Part shown: in pieces, positions 1 through 8,562 of the stretch | Position numbering within the stretch: position 1 is the stretch's first letter | How the letters are laid out: every line of letters starts with the position of its first letter | Assembly: GCA_000435495.1 (NCBI GenBank) | Contig: FR884023.1 | Location: forward strand, 1-26,784 | Direction of reading: 5' to 3' | DNA: 26,784 nt | Source: Firmicutes bacterium CAG:552 | Lineage (GTDB): Bacteria > Bacillota > Clostridia > Christensenellales > Pumilibacteraceae | Position numbers and translations under genes: made by a program | The notes under the pieces: generated by a model | Told to the model about the DNA's origin: nothing | Seen by the model: the letters and a program-made list of their open reading frames with translations, nothing else | Databases searched by the model: none

Positions 1-31
1 CGACTCTATTTTATTTCGTGCCGATATAGAG

Positions 32-63
32 ACGATCGTTTGCTAAGAAACGGTCGTTTTTTT
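32..63 (+). terminator. Intrinsic terminator of an upstream gene
   Basis: A 10-bp stem (32-41 with 48-57, one G-U pair) around the loop GCTAAG runs straight into seven T residues. This is a classic Rho-independent terminator for plus-strand transcription entering from outside the window. The gene it ends is not in the window. Confidence 0.8.
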
Positions 64-559
64 ATTTGTCCTTTTTCCGCATAACTCGGTTATTTGTCCT
101 TTTAAATATAGTCATGTTCATGCAGTTGCGATTACGTATGCAGTCACTGCAATTAAGCCTTTGTTTGGCGTAATTGTAAACATTTTTATTTTGATTTCTT
201 CATTTAATGTAACAGGTGGTTTTTTGAATTCGTATCTTCGATATACCTATTTACTTTATATGACTGTGCGCATAGAGTTTAACTGTTTTAATTCTACCGC
301 TTTTGAGCTTGGTTGTCGTTTTTTGTTAAACGGCAAGTTGTTTTTTTAGGCATATTCAGATTTAAATTCACTTATGTATTGCCTACGACTGCTATTTGCG
401 TAGGTCAAATGACGTTCTTAAATTCTGGGTTTACTTACCAAACTAAATTTCAGCCTTTCCCGGATATAAATGTTATCATTCAGCAGTCATATAGTCCAAA
501 AGCATCCAAACGCATAGCCGCACTTTTTAAAGCATACTTATAAAGGGCGGAGGGTTTTA
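64..559. other. Roughly 500-base gap without a supported gene
   Basis: This AT-rich stretch separates the upstream terminator from the Ca2+-type ATPase. It holds a 14-base direct repeat (TTATTTGTCCTTTT at 62-75 and 90-103) and a 6-bp inverted repeat CCTACG/CGTAGG near 380-404. Two short open frames (161-349 and 313-543) have no good ribosome binding site and unconvincing composition, so I do not call them. I could not identify the ATPase promoter with confidence and recognised no riboswitch consensus. Confidence 0.5.
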
Positions 560-3151
560 ATGTACGAAACTATTTCTCCTTTGGAGGCAATAAAAAAGGT
601 AGGCAGCTCTTACGGTGGCATATCCGACGAGCAAGCCGCCGAAAGGTTAAAACGATACGGAGCGAACAAGCTTGTTTCCAAAGGCAAGCAATCAATAATA
701 AAGCGACTATTTAACGAATTACGTAATCCGATGACGCTTATTTTGATAGTTTCCGCAGTAGTAAGCGGAATCGTTTCATTTATAGGTAGCGAATTTCCTT
801 CGGACGTTATTATAATAATGTTCGTAGTTGTGACTAACGCAGTTTTGGGCGTTGTGCAGGAAAGTAAGGCAGAAAAGGCAATCGAGTCGCTTAAGGAAAT
901 AAGTTCGCCGCATTCGAAAGTAATAAGAAACGGCGTGGTTAAAATCATTAAAAGTGAGGAAGTCGTATACGGCGACGTAGTAATATTTGAGGCGGGTTAT
1001 GCAGTCCCGGCAGATTGCCGAATTATAGAAAGTAATTCGTTACGTATAGAGGAATCTGCGCTTACGGGAGAGTCTGTGCCTGCCGAAAAAAGCACATCGC
1101 TTGTAAAAAACGCCAAGCTCGGTGACAAAACGAATATGGCGTTTTGCGGAACCATGGTCGTTTACGGCAGCGGAAAAGGCGTAGTCGTCGCTACCGGTAT
1201 GAATACCGAAATGGGCGCAATAGCAAAGGAGTTGGACTTAGCAAAGGAAAACAAAACGCCTCTTCAAAAGAGATTGGACGAACTGAGCAAAACGCTTACT
1301 TTTGTTGTTTTGGCAATTTGCTTAGTAATTTTTGTCGTGACTCTGATAAAGAACAAATCGTTTTCTCCGAAAACGATTTTGGATACGTTTATGATAGCAA
1401 TCTCTTTAGCCGTAGCCGCTATCCCCGAAGGACTGGCTTCCGTCTTTACTATAGTGCTAAGTATAGGCGTTACCAATATGGCGAAGCACAACGCCGTCAT
1501 AAGAAAGTTGACGGCTGTTGAGACGCTCGGGTGTGCGCAAATTATTTGTTGCGACAAAACCGGCACGTTAACCAAAAACAAAATGACTGTAGTGGAGACG
1601 TACGGCGGTGCAGATTTGCTGCTGAGTATGGCGATGTGCAACGACGTATCCGTTCAAGGCAACTACAACGGAGAACCTACCGAACTGGCGTTAGTGGAAT
1701 ATGCTGCAAAAAAGCAATACGATAAGCGAAACTTAATACAAAGGTATCCGCAATTAGGAGAAATGCCTTTCGATTCGGAGCGTAAAATGATGTCGGTAAG
1801 TCTGGATTGCAACGGAGCGCCGCTTCAGATTACGAAGGGTGCGCCGGATGAAATTCTTAAGCGTTGTAAATATAACGTTTCGGAAGGAGTAAAGATGGAA
1901 ACGGACGAAGTAACTTTGCGTAGGCTTCAACGTGTATATAAACAAATGGCGTCTAAGGCACTCAGGGTGCTTGCGTTTGCAATGAATCGACGTGCCGACG
2001 GCAAAATAGCAGAGGACGAAATGTGCTTTGTGGGGTTTGCGGGAATGATCGATCCCGTGCGCCCGGAAGTCGCTGCGTCGATCGCCGAATGCAAGCGAGC
2101 AGGAATAAAAGTAGTTATGATTACCGGCGATCATAAGCAAACGGCAACCGCAATAGCTAAGGGGATAGGAATACTTACAAACGAATCGCAAGCTATTGAC
2201 GGAGCCGAATTGGACTCGCTCAGCGATGGACAATTGGCAAAGCAAATAAATTCATTGACTGTATTTGCCAGAGTTCAACCCTCCGACAAGATGCGAATAG
2301 TCAAAGCATTTCAAAGCGAAGGCATGGTTGTGGCTATGACCGGTGACGGTATAAACGACGCTACGGCAATAAAGGCGGCGGACATAGGAGTGGCGATGGG
2401 CGACGGGTCCGATGTGGCAAAAGGAGCGTCGGACATGGTGCTTACCGATGACAATTTCGTCTCGATAAAAGACGATGTTAAGGAAGGTCGCAGGGTTTAC
2501 GATAACGTTCGCAAGGCGATACAGTTTTTGCTTGCCTCTAACCTCAGTGAAGTTTTGTGCATATTTATCGCTATGATTCTCAGTATACCATTTCTGAAAC
2601 CGGCGCACTTGCTTTGGATTAACTTGATTACCGATTGTTTCCCTGCGCTTGCTTTGGGATTGGAGCCGTGTGAGGATGATATTATGGACAGACCGCCTCG
2701 CAGCCATACAAAGGGGCTGTTTTCGGACGGAATGGGTGTAGATATTGTATTTCAGGGAATAGTCGTTACGGCACTTACAATAGCGTCGTATTACCTAGGA
2801 AGCGACGGTACTACCATGGCGTTCCTGACACTGTCGATGTGCGAAATATTCCATTCATTTAATATGCGCTCGCAAAAATCGGCATTCGGACTTAAACACA
2901 ACAAATATATATGGCTTTCTATGGCTGCATCGGTTTTGTGTACTTCCGCAGTGTTGTACGTGCCGTTCTTGGCAGGCGCATTCGAGTTTACTGCGCTTTC
3001 GTCCGGCGATTATCTTGTTGCGATGTGTCTCGCCGTGACTGTTTTGCCCATAGTAGAACTCAGCAAAATTATCAAGAGATTTTTTATTTCAAGTCGTAAA
3101 AACGAACAAACGTATAAGCGGTTCGATTTCAAACGAGCAAAAGGAGCATAA
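560..3151 (+). CDS. P2A-type (Ca2+-transporting-like) cation ATPase
   Basis: An 863-residue P-type ATPase, the usual length for bacterial SERCA/LCA1-like pumps, which use ATP to drive Ca2+ (or another divalent cation) out across the membrane. The N-terminal cation-ATPase domain is followed by the TGES actuator loop (169-172), the phosphorylated Asp332 in DKTGTLT, the TGD motif and the hinge GDGINDATA (595-603). Ion-site residues are visible: PEGL in M4 (E290), N-x2-E in M5 (N661, E664) and N-x3-D in M6 (N688, D692). This pattern fits SERCA-like type IIA pumps better than K+, H+ or heavy-metal types. The start is fixed by GGCGGAGGG seven bases before the ATG. DUF421 and DUF4363 genes follow. 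Substrate is inferred from residues and could include Mn2+. Confidence 0.92.
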   Translation: MYETISPLEAIKKVGSSYGGISDEQAAERLKRYGANKLVSKGKQSIIKRLFNELRNPMTLILIVSAVVSGIVSFIGSEFPSDVIIIMFVVVTNAVLGVVQESKAEKAIESLKEISSPHSKVIRNGVVKIIKSEEVVYGDVVIFEAGYAVPADCRIIESNSLRIEESALTGESVPAEKSTSLVKNAKLGDKTNMAFCGTMVVYGSGKGVVVATGMNTEMGAIAKELDLAKENKTPLQKRLDELSKTLTFVVLAICLVIFVVTLIKNKSFSPKTILDTFMIAISLAVAAIPEGLASVFTIVLSIGVTNMAKHNAVIRKLTAVETLGCAQIICCDKTGTLTKNKMTVVETYGGADLLLSMAMCNDVSVQGNYNGEPTELALVEYAAKKQYDKRNLIQRYPQLGEMPFDSERKMMSVSLDCNGAPLQITKGAPDEILKRCKYNVSEGVKMETDEVTLRRLQRVYKQMASKALRVLAFAMNRRADGKIAEDEMCFVGFAGMIDPVRPEVAASIAECKRAGIKVVMITGDHKQTATAIAKGIGILTNESQAIDGAELDSLSDGQLAKQINSLTVFARVQPSDKMRIVKAFQSEGMVVAMTGDGINDATAIKAADIGVAMGDGSDVAKGASDMVLTDDNFVSIKDDVKEGRRVYDNVRKAIQFLLASNLSEVLCIFIAMILSIPFLKPAHLLWINLITDCFPALALGLEPCEDDIMDRPPRSHTKGLFSDGMGVDIVFQGIVVTALTIASYYLGSDGTTMAFLTLSMCEIFHSFNMRSQKSAFGLKHNKYIWLSMAASVLCTSAVLYVPFLAGAFEFTALSSGDYLVAMCLAVTVLPIVELSKIIKRFFISSRKNEQTYKRFDFKRAKGA

Positions 3152-3213
3152 AAAACACAGAACTTTACGATTTGGAAGTATTAAATATTAAGACAAACAG
3201 ACATACTAACGAC

Positions 3214-3885
3214 ATGCTTATAGTTTTCTTAAAATCGCTTATTATTTTTGTAGCGGTAGTTATAGCGGTAAGACTTATGGGTAAACGCACAATCAGCGAA
3301 ATGCAGCCGTTTGAGTTGGTAGTCACGCTAATAATATCCGAAGTTGCATGTATCCCCATAAACGATCCGTATATACCCTTCTACGCAGGACTGATTCCTA
3401 TAGTCACTCTTACTTTTTTGGAAGTGCTTGTTTCGTTTATTTCCCGAAAAAGTATAAAGGTTCGTAGGCTCGTAAGCGGAAGAGCCATGCTCGTAATAGA
3501 TAAGGACGGCATAAATTACGAAAATCTAAAGAAACTTAATATGAACGTTCACGATCTTATCGAAACCGCACATTCGAGCGGTTATCCTGACGTAAGCGAA
3601 ATTGCATACGCAATCATCGAAACAAACGGAAAAATGAGCGTTGTCGAAAAGACAGAAGAGCAGCCTCTTTTACCGTTGATTTTAGTTGTAGACGGTAAAA
3701 TAAACGAGAGCAACGTCAAAAAAAGTCAAAGTACGGAAGCCGATATAAACAAAGTTTTAAAGCAAAACGGCGTTGCGCTTAAAGACGTATTGTACGCCGA
3801 CGTAAGGCAGGACGGGACTTTTTATGCGTCGCCTAAAAACGGCGGCTGTTTTACCTCAAACCTTGCGGTGGGAGGCGACTGGTGA
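3214..3885 (+). CDS. DUF421 (YetF-like) membrane protein
   Basis: About 223 residues from the chosen ATG. Three N-terminal hydrophobic segments contain the DUF421 signature RLMGKR...MQPFELVVTLIISEVACIP, followed by a soluble mixed alpha/beta domain containing GRAMLVIDKDG, as in clostridial family members. Its biochemical function is unknown; family members are inner-membrane proteins, some linked to sporulation or envelope stress. The start is uncertain. ATG 3214 matches where relatives begin (MLIVFLK), while an in-frame TTG at 3172 would add 14 polar residues. Neither has a clear ribosome binding site, so translation may be coupled to the ATPase, which ends 62 bases upstream. The 3' end overlaps the next gene by four bases. 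Confidence 0.85.
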   Translation: MLIVFLKSLIIFVAVVIAVRLMGKRTISEMQPFELVVTLIISEVACIPINDPYIPFYAGLIPIVTLTFLEVLVSFISRKSIKVRRLVSGRAMLVIDKDGINYENLKKLNMNVHDLIETAHSSGYPDVSEIAYAIIETNGKMSVVEKTEEQPLLPLILVVDGKINESNVKKSQSTEADINKVLKQNGVALKDVLYADVRQDGTFYASPKNGGCFTSNLAVGGDW

Positions 3886-4262
3886 AAAAACTCGTTATCG
3901 TATGCGTTATTTTTGCGCTCGTTATCGGAATGGGTATAGCCGAAACAATTTATACTTACGGCGTTTACGACGAAATTTACGTCACGTTGACCGAAGTAAA
4001 AGAGAGTATAGGGGCGGAGTTCGGACAAGATACGTTGCCTTTGACTCAAAAAGCCGTAAAAAAGTGGAAAGACAATAAGGAAATTCTTTTTTGTCTAGGC
4101 AATCATAACGTGCTTAGAACCGTAGACGAAAAACTTACTTCGCTCGGGAAGATGGTGGAGATAGATTACGTGGACGACGCAAAGGTTAATTTGGATGTGT
4201 GTTTGAGCCTGATAGAGGCGGTGCGAAACGATAACGTGCCCAATTTAACAAACATGTTTTAG
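3882..4262 (+). CDS. DUF4363 family membrane-anchored protein
   Basis: A 126-residue protein with one N-terminal transmembrane segment or uncleaved signal (residues 3-20) and an extracytoplasmic helical domain. It matches DUF4363, a family that commonly follows DUF421 genes in Clostridia, which supports a joint function in the membrane. No enzymatic motif is visible. Translation starts at GTG inside the GTGA overlap with the DUF421 stop codon, with GGAGG six bases upstream, so the two are translationally coupled. A strong terminator follows within 75 bases, making this the last gene of the unit. Confidence 0.8.
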   Translation: MKKLVIVCVIFALVIGMGIAETIYTYGVYDEIYVTLTEVKESIGAEFGQDTLPLTQKAVKKWKDNKEILFCLGNHNVLRTVDEKLTSLGKMVEIDYVDDAKVNLDVCLSLIEAVRNDNVPNLTNMF

Positions 4263-4304
4263 ACACGACATCGTGTATTTCACAATAATTACACGGACAA
4301 TGGC

Positions 4305-4336
4305 AAATGCAACCGCAAAAACGGTTGCATTTTTTT
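4305..4336 (+). terminator. Strong intrinsic terminator after DUF4363 gene
   Basis: A perfect 11-bp stem (4305-4315 with 4322-4332, core TGCAACCG/CGGTTGCA) with a six-base loop is followed by a T tract. It ends the ATPase-DUF421-DUF4363 unit and overlaps the -35 region of the next promoter. Confidence 0.92.
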
Positions 4337-4354
4337 GTGCGCATAAGCTATAAT
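4325..4354 (+). promoter_or_regulatory. Promoter of the aminotransferase-trpS unit
   Basis: TTGCAT (4325-4330), an 18-base spacer and a perfect TATAAT (4349-4354). A second TATAAT at 4363-4368 lacks a good -35. The -35 lies in the downstream arm of the preceding terminator, so termination and initiation share bases. Confidence 0.55.
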
Positions 4355-4390
4355 AGAGCTACTATAATAACACATAGTGGAGGCACTATC

Positions 4391-5587
4391 ATGAGTTTAA
4401 GTAAAAGAGCTATGGGCGTATCGCCCTCGTTGACGCTTGCTATAAGCGCAAAGGCAAAGAAGATGAAGGCAGACGGTTTGGATGTAGTTTCGTTTGGAGC
4501 CGGAGAACCGGATTTCGACACGCCGAAGTATATCATCGACGCAGCGAAAGAAGCTCTTGACAAAGGTATGACCAGATACACGCCTGCAAGCGGTACCATG
4601 GAACTTCGCAAAGCCATTTGCGACAAGTTGCAGAGAGAAAACGGCGTTTCTTACGATCCCTCGCAGATAGTCGTAAGTAACGGCGCAAAGCATTCTCTTT
4701 CCAACGCTATCCGCGCCCTTATAGAAGAAGGCGACGAAGTAATTATCCCGGCTCCGTTTTGGCTTACATATCCCGAACTCGTTAAGCTTTCGGACGGAAC
4801 TCCGGTAATAGCCGAGCTTAAGAAGGAAAACGGATACAAGCTTACTCCCCCAGAGCTTAAAAAACTTATAAATCCCAAGACTAAGGCAATAATTATCAAT
4901 AACCCTTGCAATCCTACCGGCGTAGTTTACAGCAAGGACGAAATCGCAGCATTGGCAAAAGAACTCGAAAATTATCCGCAGGTTTATATTATCGCAGACG
5001 AAATTTACGAAAAACTCGTTTACGGTGTAGAAACCATGAGCATTGCAGCTTATTCGGAATCCATCAAGGCTCGTACCGTTATCGTTAACGGCATGTCTAA
5101 GGCTTATGCGATGACTGGTTGGAGAATAGGATACACAGCGTCCGACGCCGCTCTCGCAAAGGCAATGGGCAGCATTCAGTCGCATTCGACTTCTAACCCC
5201 AACAGCATAGCTCAGTACGCTTCCATGAAGGCGCTTAGCGATCCTGAAGGCAAAAAGTTCCTTACCGAAATGGTGGGCATATTCGCAAAACGTCGCAACC
5301 TCATGGTGGAGCTTACGGACAAAATCGGACTTCCCATAATTAAGCCCGAAGGAGCGTTCTACGTTATGATAGACGTAAGCTCGTTGTTCGGCAAAAAATA
5401 TGACGGCGAACAGATCAATTCGGCTTTCGACGTAGCTTCGGTTATGCTTGACAAGTTGTATACCGCCGTTATACCTTGCGAATCTTTCGGCGCTCCGCAC
5501 TTTGTAAGACTCAGCTACGCTACGAACGAAGGCGAAATCCGCAAGGGATTGGAGAGATTCGAAAAATTTGTAAAAGGCTGCAAGTAA
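4391..5587 (+). CDS. aspC: Aspartate-type class I PLP aminotransferase
   Basis: A 398-residue fold-type I aminotransferase of the bacterial subgroup Ib aspartate/prephenate type (AspB/AspC-like), moving amino groups between an L-amino acid and 2-oxoglutarate with pyridoxal phosphate. Seen in sequence: the N-terminal GAGEPDFDTP motif, NPCNPTG before the cofactor pocket, the ADEIYEKL aspartate that contacts the pyridine nitrogen, the Schiff-base lysine K237 in MSKAYAMTGWRIGY, and a C-terminal FVRLSYA arginine that would bind the substrate carboxylate. ATG 4391 is chosen over an upstream in-frame start because GGAGG sits seven bases before it and the protein begins as relatives do. trpS follows after 36 bases. 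Substrate within the subgroup cannot be fixed by eye. Confidence 0.9.
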   Translation: MSLSKRAMGVSPSLTLAISAKAKKMKADGLDVVSFGAGEPDFDTPKYIIDAAKEALDKGMTRYTPASGTMELRKAICDKLQRENGVSYDPSQIVVSNGAKHSLSNAIRALIEEGDEVIIPAPFWLTYPELVKLSDGTPVIAELKKENGYKLTPPELKKLINPKTKAIIINNPCNPTGVVYSKDEIAALAKELENYPQVYIIADEIYEKLVYGVETMSIAAYSESIKARTVIVNGMSKAYAMTGWRIGYTASDAALAKAMGSIQSHSTSNPNSIAQYASMKALSDPEGKKFLTEMVGIFAKRRNLMVELTDKIGLPIIKPEGAFYVMIDVSSLFGKKYDGEQINSAFDVASVMLDKLYTAVIPCESFGAPHFVRLSYATNEGEIRKGLERFEKFVKGCK

Positions 5588-5623
5588 TCTGACTGTAGTT
5601 AAGCTTGAGAAAAAGGAAATTTT

Positions 5624-6607
5624 ATGGAAATAGTGTATAGCGCAATAAAACCTACGGGCAAACTTACGATAGGCAATTATCTCGGCGCAATCAAAAATAT
5701 GGTTGCGTTGACCGAAAGCTATCGTTGTTTTTACACGGTAGCCGATTTGCACAGCATAACGGTCAGCATAGAACCTAAAGTGCTCAGAGAAAACACTCTC
5801 GAGATGCTTGCTCTTATGCTTGCGTCCGGACTCACTCCGGATAAATGTGTGCTGTTTTTGCAATCGTCCGTTTCCGCACACAGCGAGCTCGGATGGATAC
5901 TCAATTGCTATACGCAGTTCGGGGAAGCTCGGCGTATGACTCAGTTTAAAGACAAAAGCGCAAAGCATCCCGATAATGTAAACGTGGGATTGTTCGATTA
6001 TCCGGTGCTTATGGCTGCGGACATATTGCTTTATCAGGCAAAATATGTTCCGATAGGTACGGACCAAAGACAACATCTCGAATTGGCTCGGACTATCGCC
6101 GAAAGATTCAACAACAGATATTCGCCGACTTTTGAGATTCCCGAGGGCATCTATCCCAAGGTAGGCAAAAAAATAGGAAGTTTACTTGCGCCCGAACAAA
6201 AAATGGGTAAGAGCGAAGAAAATCCTAACGGCACGGTATTTATGCTTGACGACAAAGATACGATAATGCGCAAGTTTAAGCGAGCCGTTACTGACAGCGA
6301 TACCGATATCCGTATGGACGGAAGTAAGCCCGGTATAAGCAATCTTCTTACCATATATGCAGCGTTTAACGATATAACGGAGAGTGAAGCCGAATCGAAA
6401 TTTGCCGGCAGTACTTACTCCGATTTTAAGACGGCAGTGGGAGAAACGGTTGCCGATAAGCTCGGCAAGATACAAGCCGATTACAAAAGAATAAGAGAGG
6501 ACAAACAATACCTCGAGTCCGTAATGAAAGACGGAACGTCCGCAGCGTCCGCCGTAGCAAACAAGACTTTGAGCAAGGTAATGCGCAAAGTCGGATTTTT
6601 GAGATAA
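5624..6607 (+). CDS. trpS: Tryptophanyl-tRNA synthetase
   Basis: A 327-residue class I synthetase that charges tRNA-Trp, normal length for bacterial TrpRS. The HIGH-like motif is TIGN (15-18) in PTGKLTIGNY, matching the Bacillus form where the first His is Thr. The KMSKS loop is KMGKS (193-197). Motifs typical of TrpRS include FLQSSV, the LFDYPVLMAADILLY segment and the GTDQRQHLELAR substrate loop. The start has AAGGAA seven bases upstream. No T-box leader fits in the 36 bases before it. The stop codon overlaps the next start by one base (TAATG). Confidence 0.96.
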   Translation: MEIVYSAIKPTGKLTIGNYLGAIKNMVALTESYRCFYTVADLHSITVSIEPKVLRENTLEMLALMLASGLTPDKCVLFLQSSVSAHSELGWILNCYTQFGEARRMTQFKDKSAKHPDNVNVGLFDYPVLMAADILLYQAKYVPIGTDQRQHLELARTIAERFNNRYSPTFEIPEGIYPKVGKKIGSLLAPEQKMGKSEENPNGTVFMLDDKDTIMRKFKRAVTDSDTDIRMDGSKPGISNLLTIYAAFNDITESEAESKFAGSTYSDFKTAVGETVADKLGKIQADYKRIREDKQYLESVMKDGTSAASAVANKTLSKVMRKVGFLR

Positions 6608-7455
6608 TGTACGGGTATGTTACGCCGCCGCCTCTTCCCAAAGAAGAGATGGCGGTATACAACTCGTTTTACTGCGGAATATGCAAGTCAACGGGTAAAT
6701 CGGTAGGGCAAAAGGCTCGGTTTACCACTAATCACGAGATAACCTTTTTTGCTTTGCTCTCTCACGAACTTACAAAGGAAGATACAAATTTTTCCGTTTG
6801 CCGATGCTTGTTTTCCCGTCATAAGATTGTCGTTGCGGAAAGTGCGCTGATGGACGACGTAGTTGCGTTAAACTTGATACTGTCGTATTATAAGGCTGTG
6901 GACGGGATTGTAGACGGCGACGGATTTAAGTATAAGGTATTTAAGCGAGCGCTTAGACCTGCTTATGAAAAGTCGGCACATAGATTACCTCAGACCGATG
7001 AGATCGTAAAATCAGGATACGAAAAGCTGCGCAGAGCGGAAAAGAATAGCGAAAAAAGTTTTGACAAAATTGCCGACGTTTTTGCGACCATGATGTCCGA
7101 TTGCTTACAGCTTATTACGGGTACAAACGTTGCGAAAGGCGTCGTTTATAACGTCGCTAAGTTTATATATCTTGCGGATGCGTTGGACGACATAGACGAA
7201 GATTACAAAGCAAAGAGATATAACGTATTTTTGGCTAATTTACCGTACGAAGGAAGAGAACGGTTTATAAAAGATAATTACGAACGGCTGTCGTTTATTT
7301 TTGCGGCAACGATTAACAGGGCGATACAAAGTTTGGGCGAAATCGAACTTACCAGGTGCCACGATATATTGTGCGACATAGTGCAAAAAGGGTTGCGTCA
7401 AAAGACGGACCAACTGCTTAGCAGCAAAAAGAAATTGCCGCCACCCAAGATTTAG
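6607..7455 (+). CDS. DUF5685 family protein
   Basis: A 282-residue, mostly helical protein that starts MYGYVTPPPLPKEEM and carries a Cys-x2-Cys pair in SFYCGICKSTGK plus a CRC motif near residue 65, as in the clostridial DUF5685 family. Function is unknown. A conserved-looking acidic patch, LADALDDIDEDY, lies in the C-terminal half and could bind metal, but this is only a visual impression. The ATG shares one base with the trpS stop codon. The J-like protein downstream is a recurrent neighbour of this family in my recollection, suggesting the two act together. No transmembrane segment is obvious. Confidence 0.75.
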   Translation: MYGYVTPPPLPKEEMAVYNSFYCGICKSTGKSVGQKARFTTNHEITFFALLSHELTKEDTNFSVCRCLFSRHKIVVAESALMDDVVALNLILSYYKAVDGIVDGDGFKYKVFKRALRPAYEKSAHRLPQTDEIVKSGYEKLRRAEKNSEKSFDKIADVFATMMSDCLQLITGTNVAKGVVYNVAKFIYLADALDDIDEDYKAKRYNVFLANLPYEGRERFIKDNYERLSFIFAATINRAIQSLGEIELTRCHDILCDIVQKGLRQKTDQLLSSKKKLPPPKI

Positions 7456-7473
7456 CGGCGGATAGGAGATAAA

Positions 7474-8058
7474 ATGAAAAGTCCTTACGAAATTCTCGGC
7501 GTAACCGAAGAACAATCGCAGCAGGAAATAGAAGAGAGATACAAAGAACTGAAAGCAAAGTATGGCGAGCAACGTTTTGCTGCAGGAGAAGAAGGCTTTG
7601 AGGGCGCAAAAAAACTCGGTGAAGTCGAAGACGCATATAAAGCCATAAAGCTCGAGTGGGAGAAACGTCGCAAAGAGGAAACTTACGGCAGCGGTTTCGA
7701 AGCCGTGGAAAAATACGTAAAGGAAGATCTGTACGACGACGCTCAGGAAGTACTTAATTCAATTAAGGAAAAAAACGGCGAGTGGCATTATTATCAAGCC
7801 CTCGTATATTATAAAAGAGACTGGATGGACGATGCGTATACCCACCTCAAAGAGGCTGTCAAATGCGAACCGGACAATGCCAAGTTTAAATCTGCGCTCG
7901 ACAAGATGAAGCTCGTTATAGGAAATCCCGAAACTAGACCTTCGCAGCTCGGTGCGGATATGCAGCGAAATTCTACGGGAAATTGTCTTAACAATTGTTG
8001 TAATGCGCTTTGCTGTGCCGAATGTTTACTTTTGCCGTTTTCTTGTTGCGGCAGATAA
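7474..8058 (+). CDS. Degenerate J-domain/TPR protein with Cys-rich tail
   Basis: A 194-residue protein in three parts. Residues 1-70 resemble a J domain (SPYEILGVTEEQS...YKELKAKYG...EDAYKAIK), but the HPD tripeptide that stimulates DnaK ATPase is replaced by GEQ, so Hsp70 stimulation is unlikely. Residues about 75-150 form two TPR-like helical hairpins (AQEVLNSIKEKNGEWHYYQALVYYKRDWMDDAYTHLKEAVKCEPDN). The last 26 residues hold eight cysteines, mostly in pairs, suggesting metal binding, acylation or membrane association. GGAGA lies about six bases before the ATG. The gap to the DUF5685 gene is 18 bases. Function is not established. Confidence 0.8.
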   Translation: MKSPYEILGVTEEQSQQEIEERYKELKAKYGEQRFAAGEEGFEGAKKLGEVEDAYKAIKLEWEKRRKEETYGSGFEAVEKYVKEDLYDDAQEVLNSIKEKNGEWHYYQALVYYKRDWMDDAYTHLKEAVKCEPDNAKFKSALDKMKLVIGNPETRPSQLGADMQRNSTGNCLNNCCNALCCAECLLLPFSCCGR

Positions 8059-8061
8059 AGT

Positions 8062-8562
8062 ATGACGACAAAGCAAATTTGCTACGGCGGAGTTACGGCA
8101 GCATTGTGTGCTGTTTGCATAATTTCCGCTTCGGGATTCGGAATAGTTTTTCCGCTGTTGATTTCTTGCGCCGTAACGTATTACTGCGCCATAAGACAGG
8201 GCGCAGTGTGCGCAACCGTTTCTGCGGCTGTGGCGAATTTAATTGCTTTTGCTTTTTTCGGCATAACCGCAGAGTTTTTGTTTAGCGCCTTGTTGTTTTC
8301 GCCGTTTTCGATACTGGTTTTTGTAACGAGGGGGTTGCGAGGTAAGCGTATATTGATAAGATGGGTGGTGTTTTTAGCTTTCGCCGCTGCAGTATACGCT
8401 TTGTTTGTAACTGTTTTTACGGCGATAATCGGCATAAAATCGGACGATTTCGTTTTTGTAGGCGTGTGGGGATTCGGTGTCATTTGGTCAATTGCGTTTG
8501 CCGCATTCGGATTCGTATTCGAAAAGGCGATAGATATGGTTGCAGCGAGGTTTAAAATATGA
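8062..8562 (+). CDS. Small polytopic membrane protein
   Basis: A 166-residue, very hydrophobic protein with about five or six predicted transmembrane segments. The N-terminal pattern (TTKQICYGGVTAALCAV) resembles substrate-binding S components of ECF vitamin transporters, but no diagnostic residue is visible and I do not assign a substrate. The ATG follows the J-like gene stop by three bases with only a weak upstream purine stretch, so translation is probably coupled. Its 3' end overlaps the next gene at ATGA. Confidence 0.7.
   Translation: MTTKQICYGGVTAALCAVCIISASGFGIVFPLLISCAVTYYCAIRQGAVCATVSAAVANLIAFAFFGITAEFLFSALLFSPFSILVFVTRGLRGKRILIRWVVFLAFAAAVYALFVTVFTAIIGIKSDDFVFVGVWGFGVIWSIAFAAFGFVFEKAIDMVAARFKI

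Noticed and set aside
313..543. 76-codon TTG-start frame before the ATPase
   Set aside because: No ribosome binding site, no family resemblance, AT-driven composition.
24..559. Possible Mn2+ (yybP-ykoY) riboswitch before the cation ATPase
   Set aside because: I looked for the conserved purine-rich loops of that element and did not find them.
4397..6076. 559-codon open frame on the minus strand
   Set aside because: It is antisense to the aminotransferase and trpS, both with clear motifs, and its translation has no recognisable domain; it is a codon-bias shadow.
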